From the NCBI GenBank assembly GCA_964525995.1, contig CAZGIM010000017.1, forward strand, positions 1-64,000: a stretch of 64,000 nt of DNA, read 5' to 3'. This document shows positions 1 through 7,684 of the stretch, in pieces (the first letter of the stretch is position 1; each line of letters starts with the position of its first letter). The translations under genes and the position numbers were made by a program. Source of the stretch: CAIVAT01 sp964525995 (GTDB taxonomy: Bacteria; Bacteroidota; Bacteroidia; Bacteroidales; FEN-979). The notes beneath the pieces are model-generated. The model was given only the letters and a program-made list of their open reading frames with translations, searched no databases and was not told the DNA's origin.

Positions 1-1471
1 TCCACTTTGGTACGATTGATAGCGGACGGAGTGGAAATGTTTGACTGGGATCACAGCCGTTTCAATTCCACTTTGGTACGATTGATAGACACCGTTCACG
101 CATTGGTGCAATCGAATGTTTGAGTAGTTTCAATTCCACTTTGGTACGATTGATAGACGGTGACCACTTCAAATACGCCGGGGATTATGCCAGTTTCAAT
201 TCCACTTTGGTACGATTGATAGTAGTTTCATGGCTGTTGGTTTTAATTGTTTGACTGTTTCAATTCCACTTTGGTACGATTGATAGCGGAACCTATACCT
301 TTAAATTCAGGTTGCCCAACTTTGTTTCAATTCCACTTTGGTACGATTGATAGAGGTATCGCAGGAAGGATACTGCTACTATTCTATTGTTTCAATTCCA
401 CTTTGGTACGATTGATAGTCTAACTGAGATCCCCCAGACCAATCGTACCATGGTTTCAATTCCACTTTGGTACGATTGATAGTCTGATAATGTGACTTTC
501 ACAAAACAATTATTCCTGTTTCAATTCCACTTTGGTACGATTGATAGTGTAAACTGCATTTCGAGTTTTGCATCCCCCCCGCGTTTCAATTCCACTTTGG
601 TACGATTGATAGCCGTCACCACCTCCCGCCTCATTGCCAGTAAATTGTTTCAATTCCACTTTGGTACGATTGATAGCATAATATATCTTTTAAAAAATTA
701 ATTAATTCAATCTGGTTTCAATTCCACTTTGGTACGATTGATAGAATTGCCGTGATCCCTTTTGCAACTGCTGTAATTGGTTTCAATTCCACTTTGGTAC
801 GATTGATAGTGTACGCCTCCCTCGGAATGTCTGCGACCTTTCAGGAGTTTCAATTCCACTTTGGTACGATTGATAGGACCGGAGGAACTAATATCACCCT
901 GAACATACCGATGTTTCAATTCCACTTTGGTACGATTGATAGTTACCTCAATGCGGACAATTGGGACAGCACGGCAGGAAATAGTTTCAATTCCACTTTG
1001 GTACGATTGATAGTAATCCGGATCAATCTGGTTCAGCGAAAACGACGTCGTTTCAATTCCACTTTGGTACGATTGATAGCGGTCAACTTCATAAAATAAC
1101 TCCCAAACACCTTTTCGTTTCAATTCCACTTTGGTACGATTGATAGTGAAAGACACATTATCAGAATAGTAATCGATCTTTACAGTTTCAATTCCACTTT
1201 GGTACGATTGATAGGCAAGAGGTGCGCCGGTGTTTAAGTGAATATCGTTGTTTCAATTCCACTTTGGTACGATTGATAGATAATGGCCAGGCCAGTGGCG
1301 TATGTGATATCAAGTTTCAATTCCACTTTGGTACGATTGATAGCGTTGCCCCCGATTACCGGCCATGGATCGAACAGGTTTCAATTCCACTTTGGTACGA
1401 TTGATAGGTTTGACTCGCCGGTTTTTAACCATTTTCCGAACGTTTCAATTCCACTTTGGTACGATTGATAG
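1..1471 (-). CRISPR. CRISPR array, type I-B repeat, left end outside window
   Basis: Twenty-three copies of a 30-base repeat (plus strand begins GTTTCAATTCC and ends CGATTGATAG) start at 59, 127, 193, 257, 324, 389, 453, 518, 583, 647, 715, 780, 847, 913, 984, 1050, 1117, 1185, 1250, 1314, 1378 and 1442; positions 1-22 are the end of a further copy cut by the window edge. I see no mismatch between copies. The 22 complete spacers are 34-41 bases. Read on the minus strand the repeat ends in ATTGAAAC, the usual 8-base crRNA handle of type I-B systems, and the cas genes are also on the minus strand. I therefore infer transcription right to left, leader at 1472-1677, newest spacer at 1408-1441. 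Several spacers have open frames (157-192, 287-323, 877-912), compatible with phage coding origin. Confidence 0.99.
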
Positions 1472-1677
1472 CCGTTGGCTAAGCAAAAATAAAAAATTGA
1501 TTATCAGGAGACAAGAAAAATAATTATTGAAAACATCTGATGAAAATGTCGTCGATGTATGATGATATAAAAAACCCTGGTAATCGACACTCTTTAAATT
1601 TACTGATACTGATTGCATTGTGCTAATTCGACTTAATTGAACTTCATTTTCTCCGCTCTGAAACCTTCCTCCGACGA
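1472..1677 (-). other. CRISPR leader
   Basis: This AT-rich 206-base stretch lies between the cas2 stop codon and the first repeat and holds no credible gene. By position and by the inferred direction of the array it is the leader, where new spacers are added and from which the array is transcribed. It contains the array promoter described separately. Confidence 0.8.
1484..1514 (-). promoter_or_regulatory. Promoter of the CRISPR array
   Basis: On the minus strand a TTG (1512-1514) is followed after 20 bases by TATTTTTG (1484-1491), which fits the Bacteroidota consensus TTG-N19/20-TAnnTTTG. The predicted transcription start is near 1477, only about five bases before the first repeat. This independently supports the right-to-left direction of the array. 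Confidence 0.65.
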
Positions 1678-1941
1678 CTATAAAATATGATCGAGCGTGC
1701 TTCTTTCATGGCCTATGATCTGTTTCTCAAGCCAGTTTTGGTTACGGCTGCTGAAGATGATCAGGCTGTCGGTCTCATCATCCATGATTCTCTTTGCCCG
1801 ATAAATCAACTCCTTCAGCTTAACCTCAGTAATCTCACCCTCGAATACTGAATTCTGGATCCAGTTGACATATTTCCGGCAGAGCTTGAGCATTTTTCCC
1901 ACCCGCTTCTCTCCGATATCATAAACCAGAATGATATACAT
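1678..1941 (-). CDS. cas2: CRISPR-associated endoribonuclease/adaptation protein Cas2
   Basis: This 87-residue protein has the usual Cas2 length and ferredoxin-like start, with the conserved Asp8 in the strand IILVYDIG. Cas2 forms the dimer that bridges two Cas1 dimers in the spacer-integration complex. It is the last cas gene before the leader, 79 bases downstream of cas1, and shares its direction. The cas1-cas2 gap contains ACGATTT-like heptamer repeats (1983-2016), a motif scattered through this genome, and no sign of another gene. Identification is firm. Confidence 0.95.
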   Translation of the reverse strand: MYIILVYDIGEKRVGKMLKLCRKYVNWIQNSVFEGEITEVKLKELIYRAKRIMDDETDSLIIFSSRNQNWLEKQIIGHERSTLDHIL

Positions 1942-2020
1942 TATTTATATATGTGTGAGTCAGGATTCAAATGTGGATTTCTTAAATCGTAAATCAAAAA
2001 TTGTAAATTGTTAATCGCTT

Positions 2021-3031
2021 TTACCACCATATTTTAAAAGGTTTGTACTCTTCAATCTCAAGCACATGTTTGATCAATTTAAAACACTCCAGTTTGATCA
2101 GGTGCTTGTAACTCACGCTGCGTTTCAGCGACCGGTGCTGGATGGTCTCATTTAATCTTTCCTCAAAAGCCGTGATGAAAATCTTTTTTCCCTTCTGATT
2201 TAAAAGGCAGCGGTTCAGGTTTGAATCAAAATGCTCTTTTCTGATCTCCCTTTTATTGATCACCTTGAAAATTACCCGGTCGACCAGGATCGGTTTGAAT
2301 ATTTCCGCCAGATCGAGCGACAACGAGTACCTGCGCTCGCCCGGTGCATGGAGAAAGCTGATTACAGGGCTGAGTGGCGTTTGGTGGATGGCTCTCAAAC
2401 ATTGCGAGTAACACATCATGTTGCCAAACGATATCAAAGCGTTGACTTCATTCTGCGGGGGCTGTTTCGTGCGTTCACCCATCTCAAAGCCCTGCAGAAT
2501 CAAATTGAATGCTTCATAATAATTCAACCTGATATTTCCTTCAATCCCCATCAGTTCATCCGTGGCATTCATGTCGGGTATTCTCGAAACATAGGATTCC
2601 ATCAGGGCAATGAAGGGTTCGGTGTCCTTTCCCCGGTTCTGATAATATTTCAGGTTCCTGATCATGTTAAATGCCGCGCCTTCTATAAATTTTCTTGCAA
2701 TTGTCATCCGTTTCTCCTTCGACTGGTGTGCATTCACTTGCAGGAGGAGCAGTTTTCCTGATAACTGGTAATCGCGGGGCATAAACGAACCTGAGTAGTT
2801 TTCATGATAATCGAAAAAGTGAACAGGAATATCATTCTTCCCCAAAAAATTATACAGGGCGCTGTTGGCATCCAGCGAACCGAAGATGTAAAGATCATCT
2901 GTGCCTTCAACCGGAAGGTATTTCGGGGGCATTTCATTCCCGTCGGCATCGACCGGCTGAAAACAAAGGGTATTGTCTTTGCGTGATAACCGGCCGGGAT
3001 TGAACAGATAATAGGTCCTTTTCATTTTCAA
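2021..3031 (-). CDS. cas1: CRISPR-associated integrase Cas1
   Basis: The protein has 336 residues, typical for type I Cas1. An N-terminal beta domain (about 1-85) precedes a helical catalytic domain. Metal ligands are visible: Glu164 in GIEGN, His228 in SFLHAP and Asp240 in LSLDLAE; the motif PPQNEVNALISFGN (191-204) is characteristic of the family. Cas1 inserts new spacers together with Cas2. It follows cas4 with an 8-base gap, so cas4-cas1-cas2 form one adaptation operon. An ATG two codons further in (3025) is an equally possible start. Identification is firm. Confidence 0.96.
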   Translation of the reverse strand: MKMKRTYYLFNPGRLSRKDNTLCFQPVDADGNEMPPKYLPVEGTDDLYIFGSLDANSALYNFLGKNDIPVHFFDYHENYSGSFMPRDYQLSGKLLLLQVNAHQSKEKRMTIARKFIEGAAFNMIRNLKYYQNRGKDTEPFIALMESYVSRIPDMNATDELMGIEGNIRLNYYEAFNLILQGFEMGERTKQPPQNEVNALISFGNMMCYSQCLRAIHQTPLSPVISFLHAPGERRYSLSLDLAEIFKPILVDRVIFKVINKREIRKEHFDSNLNRCLLNQKGKKIFITAFEERLNETIQHRSLKRSVSYKHLIKLECFKLIKHVLEIEEYKPFKIWW

Positions 3032-3039
3032 TATACGAT

Positions 3040-3567
3040 TTACGATTCAGGCTCGTCGATGAAACAAAAATCGAAATAGCTGCAGTTTTTGCAGATGTTC
3101 ATTCTGACTCTTTCCGGGCACTTTTCTGATGAAAGAATCCGGCTGATATTGCCGCATATCTCATCAAGTTCACTCCTGTCGCGATCGCTCAGAAGGACTT
3201 CGGTTATCTGGTGGAGCCGCGGGTACTCGAGTAAACCGGTCACATTTCCGATGCCGTTTCTTTCCATCACCATCATATAATACTTCAGCTGCCATTCATG
3301 CACCGGTTCCATCTTGTCGGATTTCTTTACTTCATGGATCACCCGGTTTTTGGGATCGTAATAATCGATCTTAATACCGTCGATCTCTATCTCTTCGTAT
3401 TTTTCCGACCGTTGCGGATAAGCGGTTTCGTGAATCAGCTTCCCTTCGTACACCAGGTCTGAGCTATGTTCCATATGGATGCCGTTGGTGAAAAGCCATA
3501 GTTTCCGTTGGCAGAGGAAGTAGTAGCTGATATGGGTGCCGGTAATCCTGGTGTTAATTGATTGCAT
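3040..3567 (-). CDS. cas4: CRISPR-associated exonuclease Cas4
   Basis: The 175-residue protein has the four-cysteine iron-sulfur signature split between the N-terminus (Cys19, CQRKLW) and the C-terminus (Cys150/159, Cys162, Cys168), with a RecB-type PD-(D/E)XK core in between: His46 (LIHE), Asp68 and Glu79-x-Lys81 (HEVKKS). Cas4 trims prespacers and selects those next to a PAM. It is the first gene of the adaptation operon. In standard type I-B loci cas4 directly follows cas3; here about 4.1 kb of unrelated genes lie between them, and a degenerate second cas4 fragment lies at 4157-4257. Confidence 0.95.
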   Translation of the reverse strand: MQSINTRITGTHISYYFLCQRKLWLFTNGIHMEHSSDLVYEGKLIHETAYPQRSEKYEEIEIDGIKIDYYDPKNRVIHEVKKSDKMEPVHEWQLKYYMMVMERNGIGNVTGLLEYPRLHQITEVLLSDRDRSELDEICGNISRILSSEKCPERVRMNICKNCSYFDFCFIDEPES

Positions 3568-3702
3568 ATTAGGTGTTTAAAAATCAGGGATTAAAACTGC
3601 ATAAGGCCGGTTTCCCGAAATTATTATTTGTGTGAACAGACGCTGTTGTCCCCATTTTTGTGATCGGGAGTTCGAAAAATATCGTAATGGCGGGTCGTTA
3701 TC

Positions 3703-3733
3703 AGAGGATGAATTTTTGGATCCTCTTTTTTTT
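3703..3733 (+). terminator. Orphan Rho-independent terminator on the plus strand
   Basis: A perfect 7-bp stem, AGAGGAT (3703-3709) and ATCCTCT (3720-3726), encloses a 10-base loop and runs directly into eight T residues (3726-3733). It can only act on transcripts moving left to right, yet every gene for kilobases on either side is on the minus strand. It may end an unannotated small RNA that starts between about 3570 and 3690, or block antisense transcription. Confidence 0.6.
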
Positions 3734-4039
3734 ATTATTGTTAGGTACTTACGATACCTTATTATTCGCATGTTTTTATGTAATCAGGTATGGTCGTTTG
3801 CATATACTTTGCTTATTCTGATATTATTCCTTAATGGTTCGGATATTATACAACGCTTATAGACACATGATTTGAATAATCGTAAAAAGCAGTTGAATTC
3901 GGCATTTTAGCGCAAATAAATGCTAAAAAACGAAAGCATCATTTACCTGATTTCTTTAAAATATTGAATAATAGTGATTAATCGGTTTTTCAAATTTTAT
4001 TTTTTATTTGCTTTTATGCCATCATATGCATTTTGATTT

Positions 4040-4107
4040 CGTCTCTGACGGGACTTCTGTTAGGTTGCCGTTAACCGTCTACCAATATATCGTCTCTAAC
4101 GGGACTT
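4040..4107. repeat. Two copies of a short repeat, CGTCTCTRACGGGACTT
   Basis: Seventeen bases recur at 4040-4056 and 4091-4107 with one difference (G or A at the eighth base). The second copy is preceded by CTACCAATATAT. From memory, similar CTACCAATAT...CGTCCCTACGGGACTT elements are scattered in Bacteroidota genomes, but I cannot verify that here. The second copy lies just where similarity to cas4 ends in the adjacent fragment. Confidence 0.6.
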
Positions 4108-4156
4108 AAAATATTGTTTTCTAATGCACAGAAGGATCATAGTTTCGAGTTTGTTA

Positions 4157-4257
4157 GCAGGATCCCTGTTCTATGGCGATCGCCTGGACGAACAGCCATA
4201 ACCTGGTATGGCAGAGGAAAAATCGTTGATATGGGCGCCGGTGATCATGTCTTTCAT
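4157..4257 (-). pseudogene. Degenerate cas4 5' fragment, frameshifted
   Basis: The DNA at 4190-4246 aligns with the start of the intact cas4 (about 3490-3550): TGGCAGAGGAA is identical and TGATATGGG[C/T]GCCGGT[G/A]ATC matches at all but two positions. Translated on the minus strand it reads ITGAHI, then after a frameshift FLCHTRLWLFVQAIAIEQGS, against ITGTHI and FLCQRKLWLFTNGIHMEHSS in intact Cas4. Two bases are missing between the blocks, which shifts the frame, and a stop follows. It begins 22 bases after the stop of the DUF4143 ATPase. I read it as the relic of a second cas4. Confidence 0.8.
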
Positions 4258-4279
4258 AAGGTAACAAAAACAACCAGGA

Positions 4280-5470
4280 TTAAAACAGGAATCCGAATAG
4301 CCACAGGGGGATCACATTTTCGTAACCGGTCTCTATTTGGTCCTTGATAATAAATCCGTTTGGTTGGCCTTGGATCTGATGTTGCGTCTTGTTTTTTCCC
4401 CCGATTTCGACAAGGTATTTCCCGTTCACCTGGAAATCGGCCCGTGGAGCAGCATGAACATTTTGATTGTACATCTGTGAGATAAAAAAGGTCTCCCTGA
4501 TATTTCCCGTTTCCGTATTTTCAGGCGCCAGGGAATACATCAGGTTTGTGTTACCGAGAAAAACTTTTTCGGGTTTATTCAGGTTGTTGATTCCTTTACC
4601 CGGGGGCATGAGCCTGGTCACTAAGCCTGCCTCGGAAAGGAAATTCAGGTACTTTTTCAGGGTATTCAGGCTGATACCCGTTCGCTGGCTGATGGCATTC
4701 ATGTTGGGTTTGAACGGGACGGAGCCGGAGATAACCTGCAACAGTCTTTTCAACAGGATGATGTGTGAAGTGGGTATCGATTCGAACTGAGGAATATCGA
4801 CTTCGAGTGTTACCTGAATGGTCTCATGAAGCTTTTGGTGAAATGATTTCAAATTTTCCAGGTAAAACGGGTAATAACCATACTGCAGGTATTTTTTAAA
4901 ATGTTGCAATGGTTTGATGGTGCGATTGATCTCCAGGGCAGGTTCAATGTGATTGTGGAAGAGATCTTCAATCTGAATAACAGGCAGTGTGGCGATCTGG
5001 TCGAACCGGAGGAATTCACGAAAGGAGAGACCCGGCATTTCATACATGACCGCTCTCCGGCTCAGGTCGGCCTTGGCTTTTGTAAGGTGCAACAGGGATG
5101 ATCCCGTAAAAATTACTTTCAGTTCCGGGAAATCGTCGTAGATGTTTTTCAATTCCACTGCCCAGGCCGGGTACCGGTGCACTTCATCAAGGGCAAGTAG
5201 TTCGCCGCCCTTCGACCTGAATTCATAGGCCAGATCATAGAGTGAATGATCGGAGAACCATAGGTGGTCGAGGCTTGTATAAAGCGCCCTGTGATCAGGT
5301 TTGTAGTTCTGTTTAAGGTACTGAAGCAGGAGGGTGGTCTTACCAACTCCACGGCATCCCCTGATTCCGACGAACCTGTTCGACCAGTCGACCGATTGCA
5401 TAAAGTCGCGCACCATCCGCAACGACGTCTGGTTGTACTTTTCGTAGTACCGTTGGAATAAGATTTCCAT
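4280..5470 (-). CDS. AAA_14/DUF4143 family ATPase
   Basis: The protein (396 residues from the chosen start) has an AAA+ ATPase domain with Walker A GCRGVGKTT near residue 40, a Walker B/DEVH-like ALDEVHRY near 92 and a sensor-like IFTGSS. A winged-helix stretch (AISQRTGISLNTLKKYLNFL) and a C-terminal DUF4143 domain with VEIGGKNK, resembling a PD-(D/E)XK core, follow. The frame extends 27 codons upstream, but that part overlaps the twin operator and the -7 box, so I start at 5470. Members of this family are common in Bacteroidota and archaea; their function is unsettled. It has its own promoter and sits between cas4 and the RloB gene. A role in defence is inferred from location only. Confidence 0.85.
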   Translation of the reverse strand: MEILFQRYYEKYNQTSLRMVRDFMQSVDWSNRFVGIRGCRGVGKTTLLLQYLKQNYKPDHRALYTSLDHLWFSDHSLYDLAYEFRSKGGELLALDEVHRYPAWAVELKNIYDDFPELKVIFTGSSLLHLTKAKADLSRRAVMYEMPGLSFREFLRFDQIATLPVIQIEDLFHNHIEPALEINRTIKPLQHFKKYLQYGYYPFYLENLKSFHQKLHETIQVTLEVDIPQFESIPTSHIILLKRLLQVISGSVPFKPNMNAISQRTGISLNTLKKYLNFLSEAGLVTRLMPPGKGINNLNKPEKVFLGNTNLMYSLAPENTETGNIRETFFISQMYNQNVHAAPRADFQVNGKYLVEIGGKNKTQHQIQGQPNGFIIKDQIETGYENVIPLWLFGFLF

Positions 5471-5479
5471 CACAAATAT

Positions 5480-5527
5480 ATCAACACGTTGATGCAAATG
5501 TACTAAAGAAATGTCAATGCGTTGATG
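5480..5527 (-). promoter_or_regulatory. Promoter with two tandem operator-like dyads
   Basis: A 15-base dyad occurs twice: ATCAACACGTTGATG (5480-5494) and GTCAATGCGTTGATG (5513-5527), 12 of 15 bases identical and spaced 33 bases, about three helical turns. Between them, on the minus strand, lies TACATTTG (5495-5502), a Bacteroidota -7 box that predicts a start near 5488 and an 18-base leader before the ATG at 5470. A dimeric repressor bound to both sites would cover the promoter; the ATPase, which has a winged-helix segment, could itself be the regulator. Confidence 0.55.
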
Positions 5528-5588
5528 TTTATTCGAAATATTTGAAGACAATAATTCAATGAATTCCTATTTTTCTTCATACAAAAGT

Positions 5589-6197
5589 TCATAAGTAATT
5601 TTTTATCAATGGAATTATCTTCTCTGCAAGCCTGAATACCTGGGTAGAGCCGGGGGTTGGGAAATATCCGGTTGCGTTGTAATTTACATAAGCGTTCAAG
5701 GTTGCAGTTTCAATTAAAGCAGGATGTCGGGAGCCGTCGAAGCCACCAGGTTTAATTTTGGGAATAATGGCTTTCCATTCCCGGCATGCGGTATTATTGG
5801 TCAATTCAGGAATGTTCTTTGTAAAATGGAAGTAGAGCCACACCTCAAAGCAGGGATTGCTGATGGCAACACTCCAGGCAGGCTTTCTTTTAACTGCTTG
5901 AAGGATTGATTCTAAACTTTTCCTGGTCCATCGGTCCTTGTCAAGAACAATCCAAAGTTGGTCGTTGTTTGTCAGTGCAATCTCTGAACAGGTGGCATGT
6001 GCATTGGCTAAAAGATGATTAGGAGCGCTTTTCCCCAAAGTACTGGGAATTGATTTTACTTTTATTCTGGAACTCAGACGATCGAAAAATGAAAAATATT
6101 CTGCCTCTCGTTTTTCCCCTTCACAGATGACGACAAAGAGTGTAGCATCCCTGAAAGGTTGTTTTTTCCGGTATTCACGACGGTCAGTCAGCGGCAT
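5589..6197 (-). CDS. RloB-like TOPRIM-fold protein (AbiLii-like nuclease)
   Basis: This 202-residue protein carries the RloB signature: FVVICEGEKREAEYF (Glu26 region), LWIVLDKDRW (Asp86, Asp88) and SNPCFEVWLYFHF (113-125). The acidic residues match a TOPRIM nuclease centre. It overlaps its upstream ATPase partner by 14 bases (6184-6197), so the two are translationally coupled. Paired AAA15 ATPase and RloB/TOPRIM proteins occur as RloA-RloB next to restriction genes, as AbiL, and with a related architecture as PARIS; in these the ATPase is thought to hold the nuclease until a phage trigger releases it. Defence function here is inferred from family and context. Confidence 0.85.
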   Translation of the reverse strand: MPLTDRREYRKKQPFRDATLFVVICEGEKREAEYFSFFDRLSSRIKVKSIPSTLGKSAPNHLLANAHATCSEIALTNNDQLWIVLDKDRWTRKSLESILQAVKRKPAWSVAISNPCFEVWLYFHFTKNIPELTNNTACREWKAIIPKIKPGGFDGSRHPALIETATLNAYVNYNATGYFPTPGSTQVFRLAEKIIPLIKNYL

Positions 6198-7545
6198 AAT
6201 GATTCCATTTCAGATCGGATAAATTTCCAAGGAAGGGAATTGCTCCGTATCTTCCAGTCAGATATCCTTTTCTCAGGTCGATGGTGTGATGTTCTTTTTT
6301 AAATTCTGTAAGCGGATAAAGTTCGGAAGCTCCACCTCGATTTTTTTCGGCGAACCAGATTTCATCCTGCCGGAAGATATCCTGGTCAAGCAGATTTGAA
6401 TCATGCGTAGTAAATACGAGTTGCCCTTTCGTAGAGGCATCTTCGGAAAACTTCCGGATCAATTCTTTGATCAACAACGGGTGGATGCTACGTTCAATCT
6501 CGTCAATAAAATATATTTTTTCACGTGAGATAATTTCCTGAATTGCCGGTATATATGTCAACAATCTTTTCGTGCCATCCGATTCCTGATTCAGGTTGAA
6601 GGAGATACTCCTGCCATGTTCATTAGCATGGCTCAGTACGATTCTTTTTACAATATAAGTTCCATCTTCTTCAACCACAACGATTTCTTCATCACCATTC
6701 CATACTCTGATCATTTTATCTGGTGATTCCTTTATACCTGTGATGATTTGGTCGATTTCCCTGCGGTTTTCTTTGCCAAAGAATTCCTCCACTGTTTTTT
6801 TCTCCAGAATGATTTGATCGATTCCAGTCTGGAATGAAGCCATGATTTCGTTTGCAAAAGAATACATGTTTTTTTTCATATCCAGACTTTGTGCAAGGGC
6901 CAATGGTTTTGATGAAGGATAAATAGTTTCAAGATTATATGCAAACCATTGATAAACTGATTTGATTTCTGAAAAGTTTGTACTGGTCAAGCCATTCAGT
7001 AAAGCCAGTAATGATTTGTCGGGTTTAAGAAGGTCTTTTTCAATGATGCCTTTCAGAAGCAGGTTTTCTTTCGAGGATTCGAAAGTGGAGGAGAAGGTGA
7101 TCTGTGATCCATCGTCAGGATGTGAAATCCTCTCAAAGATCCTCTGGCACTTATTTGACATGAGGCCGGAATACATCAAATCTTCCTTGAGTATAATTCC
7201 GTCATTAAAGTGAATTCCATAATAGTAGGGTTTTTCGTTGTGAATGAATTCAATACCAAGATAGATAGGTTCAAGTGCGGATTTTTCGCTGAGTTTGAAT
7301 TTCTGATTGTGAAATAATGAGGGGATGCTTCCTGTAACAACAAAATCACGGAGTACATTGATTGCTTTGACAAGGTTAGATTTTCCTGCTCCATTTGCCC
7401 CATAAATCGCTGAGATCTTTAGTGTCTCAATTCCCAGGGCTTTATATTTATGATGGCCAAGGCGGTTAATTCTACCCGGGAACAGGTTAAATTCGGTCTC
7501 TTTCTGGAAAGAGAAAAGGTTTGATACGGCGAAGCGGATAAACAT
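6184..7545 (-). CDS. AAA15 family (ABC-like) ATPase, RloA/AbiLi/AriA-like
   Basis: The protein has 453 residues from the chosen start. Visible motifs are Walker A GANGAGKS (about 49-56), Walker B KIYFIDEIERSIHP, and an H-loop VFTTHDSNLLD, the arrangement of ABC-like AAA15/OLD ATPases. The frame opens at 7563, but a -7 box at 7565-7572 predicts a start near 7558, and family members begin in the style MxIRFxVSNxxSF, which fits the ATG at 7545. It forms a two-gene unit with the RloB-like gene. The unit has its own promoter and is separated from cas3 by 121 bases, so it can be expressed without the cas operon. Confidence 0.85.
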   Translation of the reverse strand: MFIRFAVSNLFSFQKETEFNLFPGRINRLGHHKYKALGIETLKISAIYGANGAGKSNLVKAINVLRDFVVTGSIPSLFHNQKFKLSEKSALEPIYLGIEFIHNEKPYYYGIHFNDGIILKEDLMYSGLMSNKCQRIFERISHPDDGSQITFSSTFESSKENLLLKGIIEKDLLKPDKSLLALLNGLTSTNFSEIKSVYQWFAYNLETIYPSSKPLALAQSLDMKKNMYSFANEIMASFQTGIDQIILEKKTVEEFFGKENRREIDQIITGIKESPDKMIRVWNGDEEIVVVEEDGTYIVKRIVLSHANEHGRSISFNLNQESDGTKRLLTYIPAIQEIISREKIYFIDEIERSIHPLLIKELIRKFSEDASTKGQLVFTTHDSNLLDQDIFRQDEIWFAEKNRGGASELYPLTEFKKEHHTIDLRKGYLTGRYGAIPFLGNLSDLKWNHYAAD

Positions 7546-7564
7546 ATTACGTGATATTTTCACG

Positions 7565-7594
7565 CAAAGATAGAAAAAGATATTAATAAATCAA
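7565..7594 (-). promoter_or_regulatory. Promoter of the AAA15-RloB pair
   Basis: On the minus strand TTG (7592-7594), a 19-base spacer and TATCTTTG (7565-7572) match the Bacteroidota vegetative promoter in both boxes and spacing. Predicted start near 7558 gives a 13-base leader before the ATG at 7545. This indicates that the pair is an independent transcription unit inside the cas locus. Confidence 0.7.
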
Positions 7595-7684
7595 GTGTTG
7601 TATAGATAAATTATAAAATTTCGTAATTAATTCACGGTATGGTTAAATGAAAATTATCTTGATGAGCCCTACTATAAAAGTGAT

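Larger units (their letters stand above)
3568..4279. other. Gene-poor junction between cas4 and the inserted defence genes
   Basis: This 712-base stretch is AT-rich and has no convincing gene. It holds an intrinsic terminator on the plus strand (3703-3733), two copies of a 17-base repeat (4040-4056 and 4091-4107) and a frameshifted cas4 fragment (4157-4257). A 64-codon minus-strand frame (3577-3771) and a 76-codon plus-strand frame (3632-3862) show no recognisable protein. I could not identify a Bacteroidota-type promoter for cas4 here. Confidence 0.7.

Noticed and set aside
492..1468. Several open frames on both strands within the CRISPR array
   Set aside because: They are made of the repeat read in different frames (FQFHFGTIDS, FNSTLVRLI and similar strings recur) and encode no real proteins.
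2231..2761. 176-codon open frame on the plus strand
   Set aside because: It is antisense to cas1, whose catalytic residues are all in place.
3632..3862. 76-codon open frame on the plus strand near cas4
   Set aside because: No recognisable domain, the intrinsic terminator lies inside it, and codon use looks random.
3568..4279. A CreTA-like toxin-antitoxin RNA pair guarding the cas locus
   Set aside because: I looked for degenerate CRISPR repeats that would form an antitoxin crRNA in the gaps between cas genes and found none.
4114..4347. 77-codon open frame on the plus strand
   Set aside because: It is antisense to the cas4 relic and to the end of the ATPase gene.
5147..5159. A 13-base exact match to the CRISPR repeat (TTTCAATTCCACT) inside the DUF4143 ATPase gene
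   Set aside because: It lies in a conserved coding segment (VELKN), lacks the rest of the repeat and can arise by chance at roughly the few-percent level across the window.
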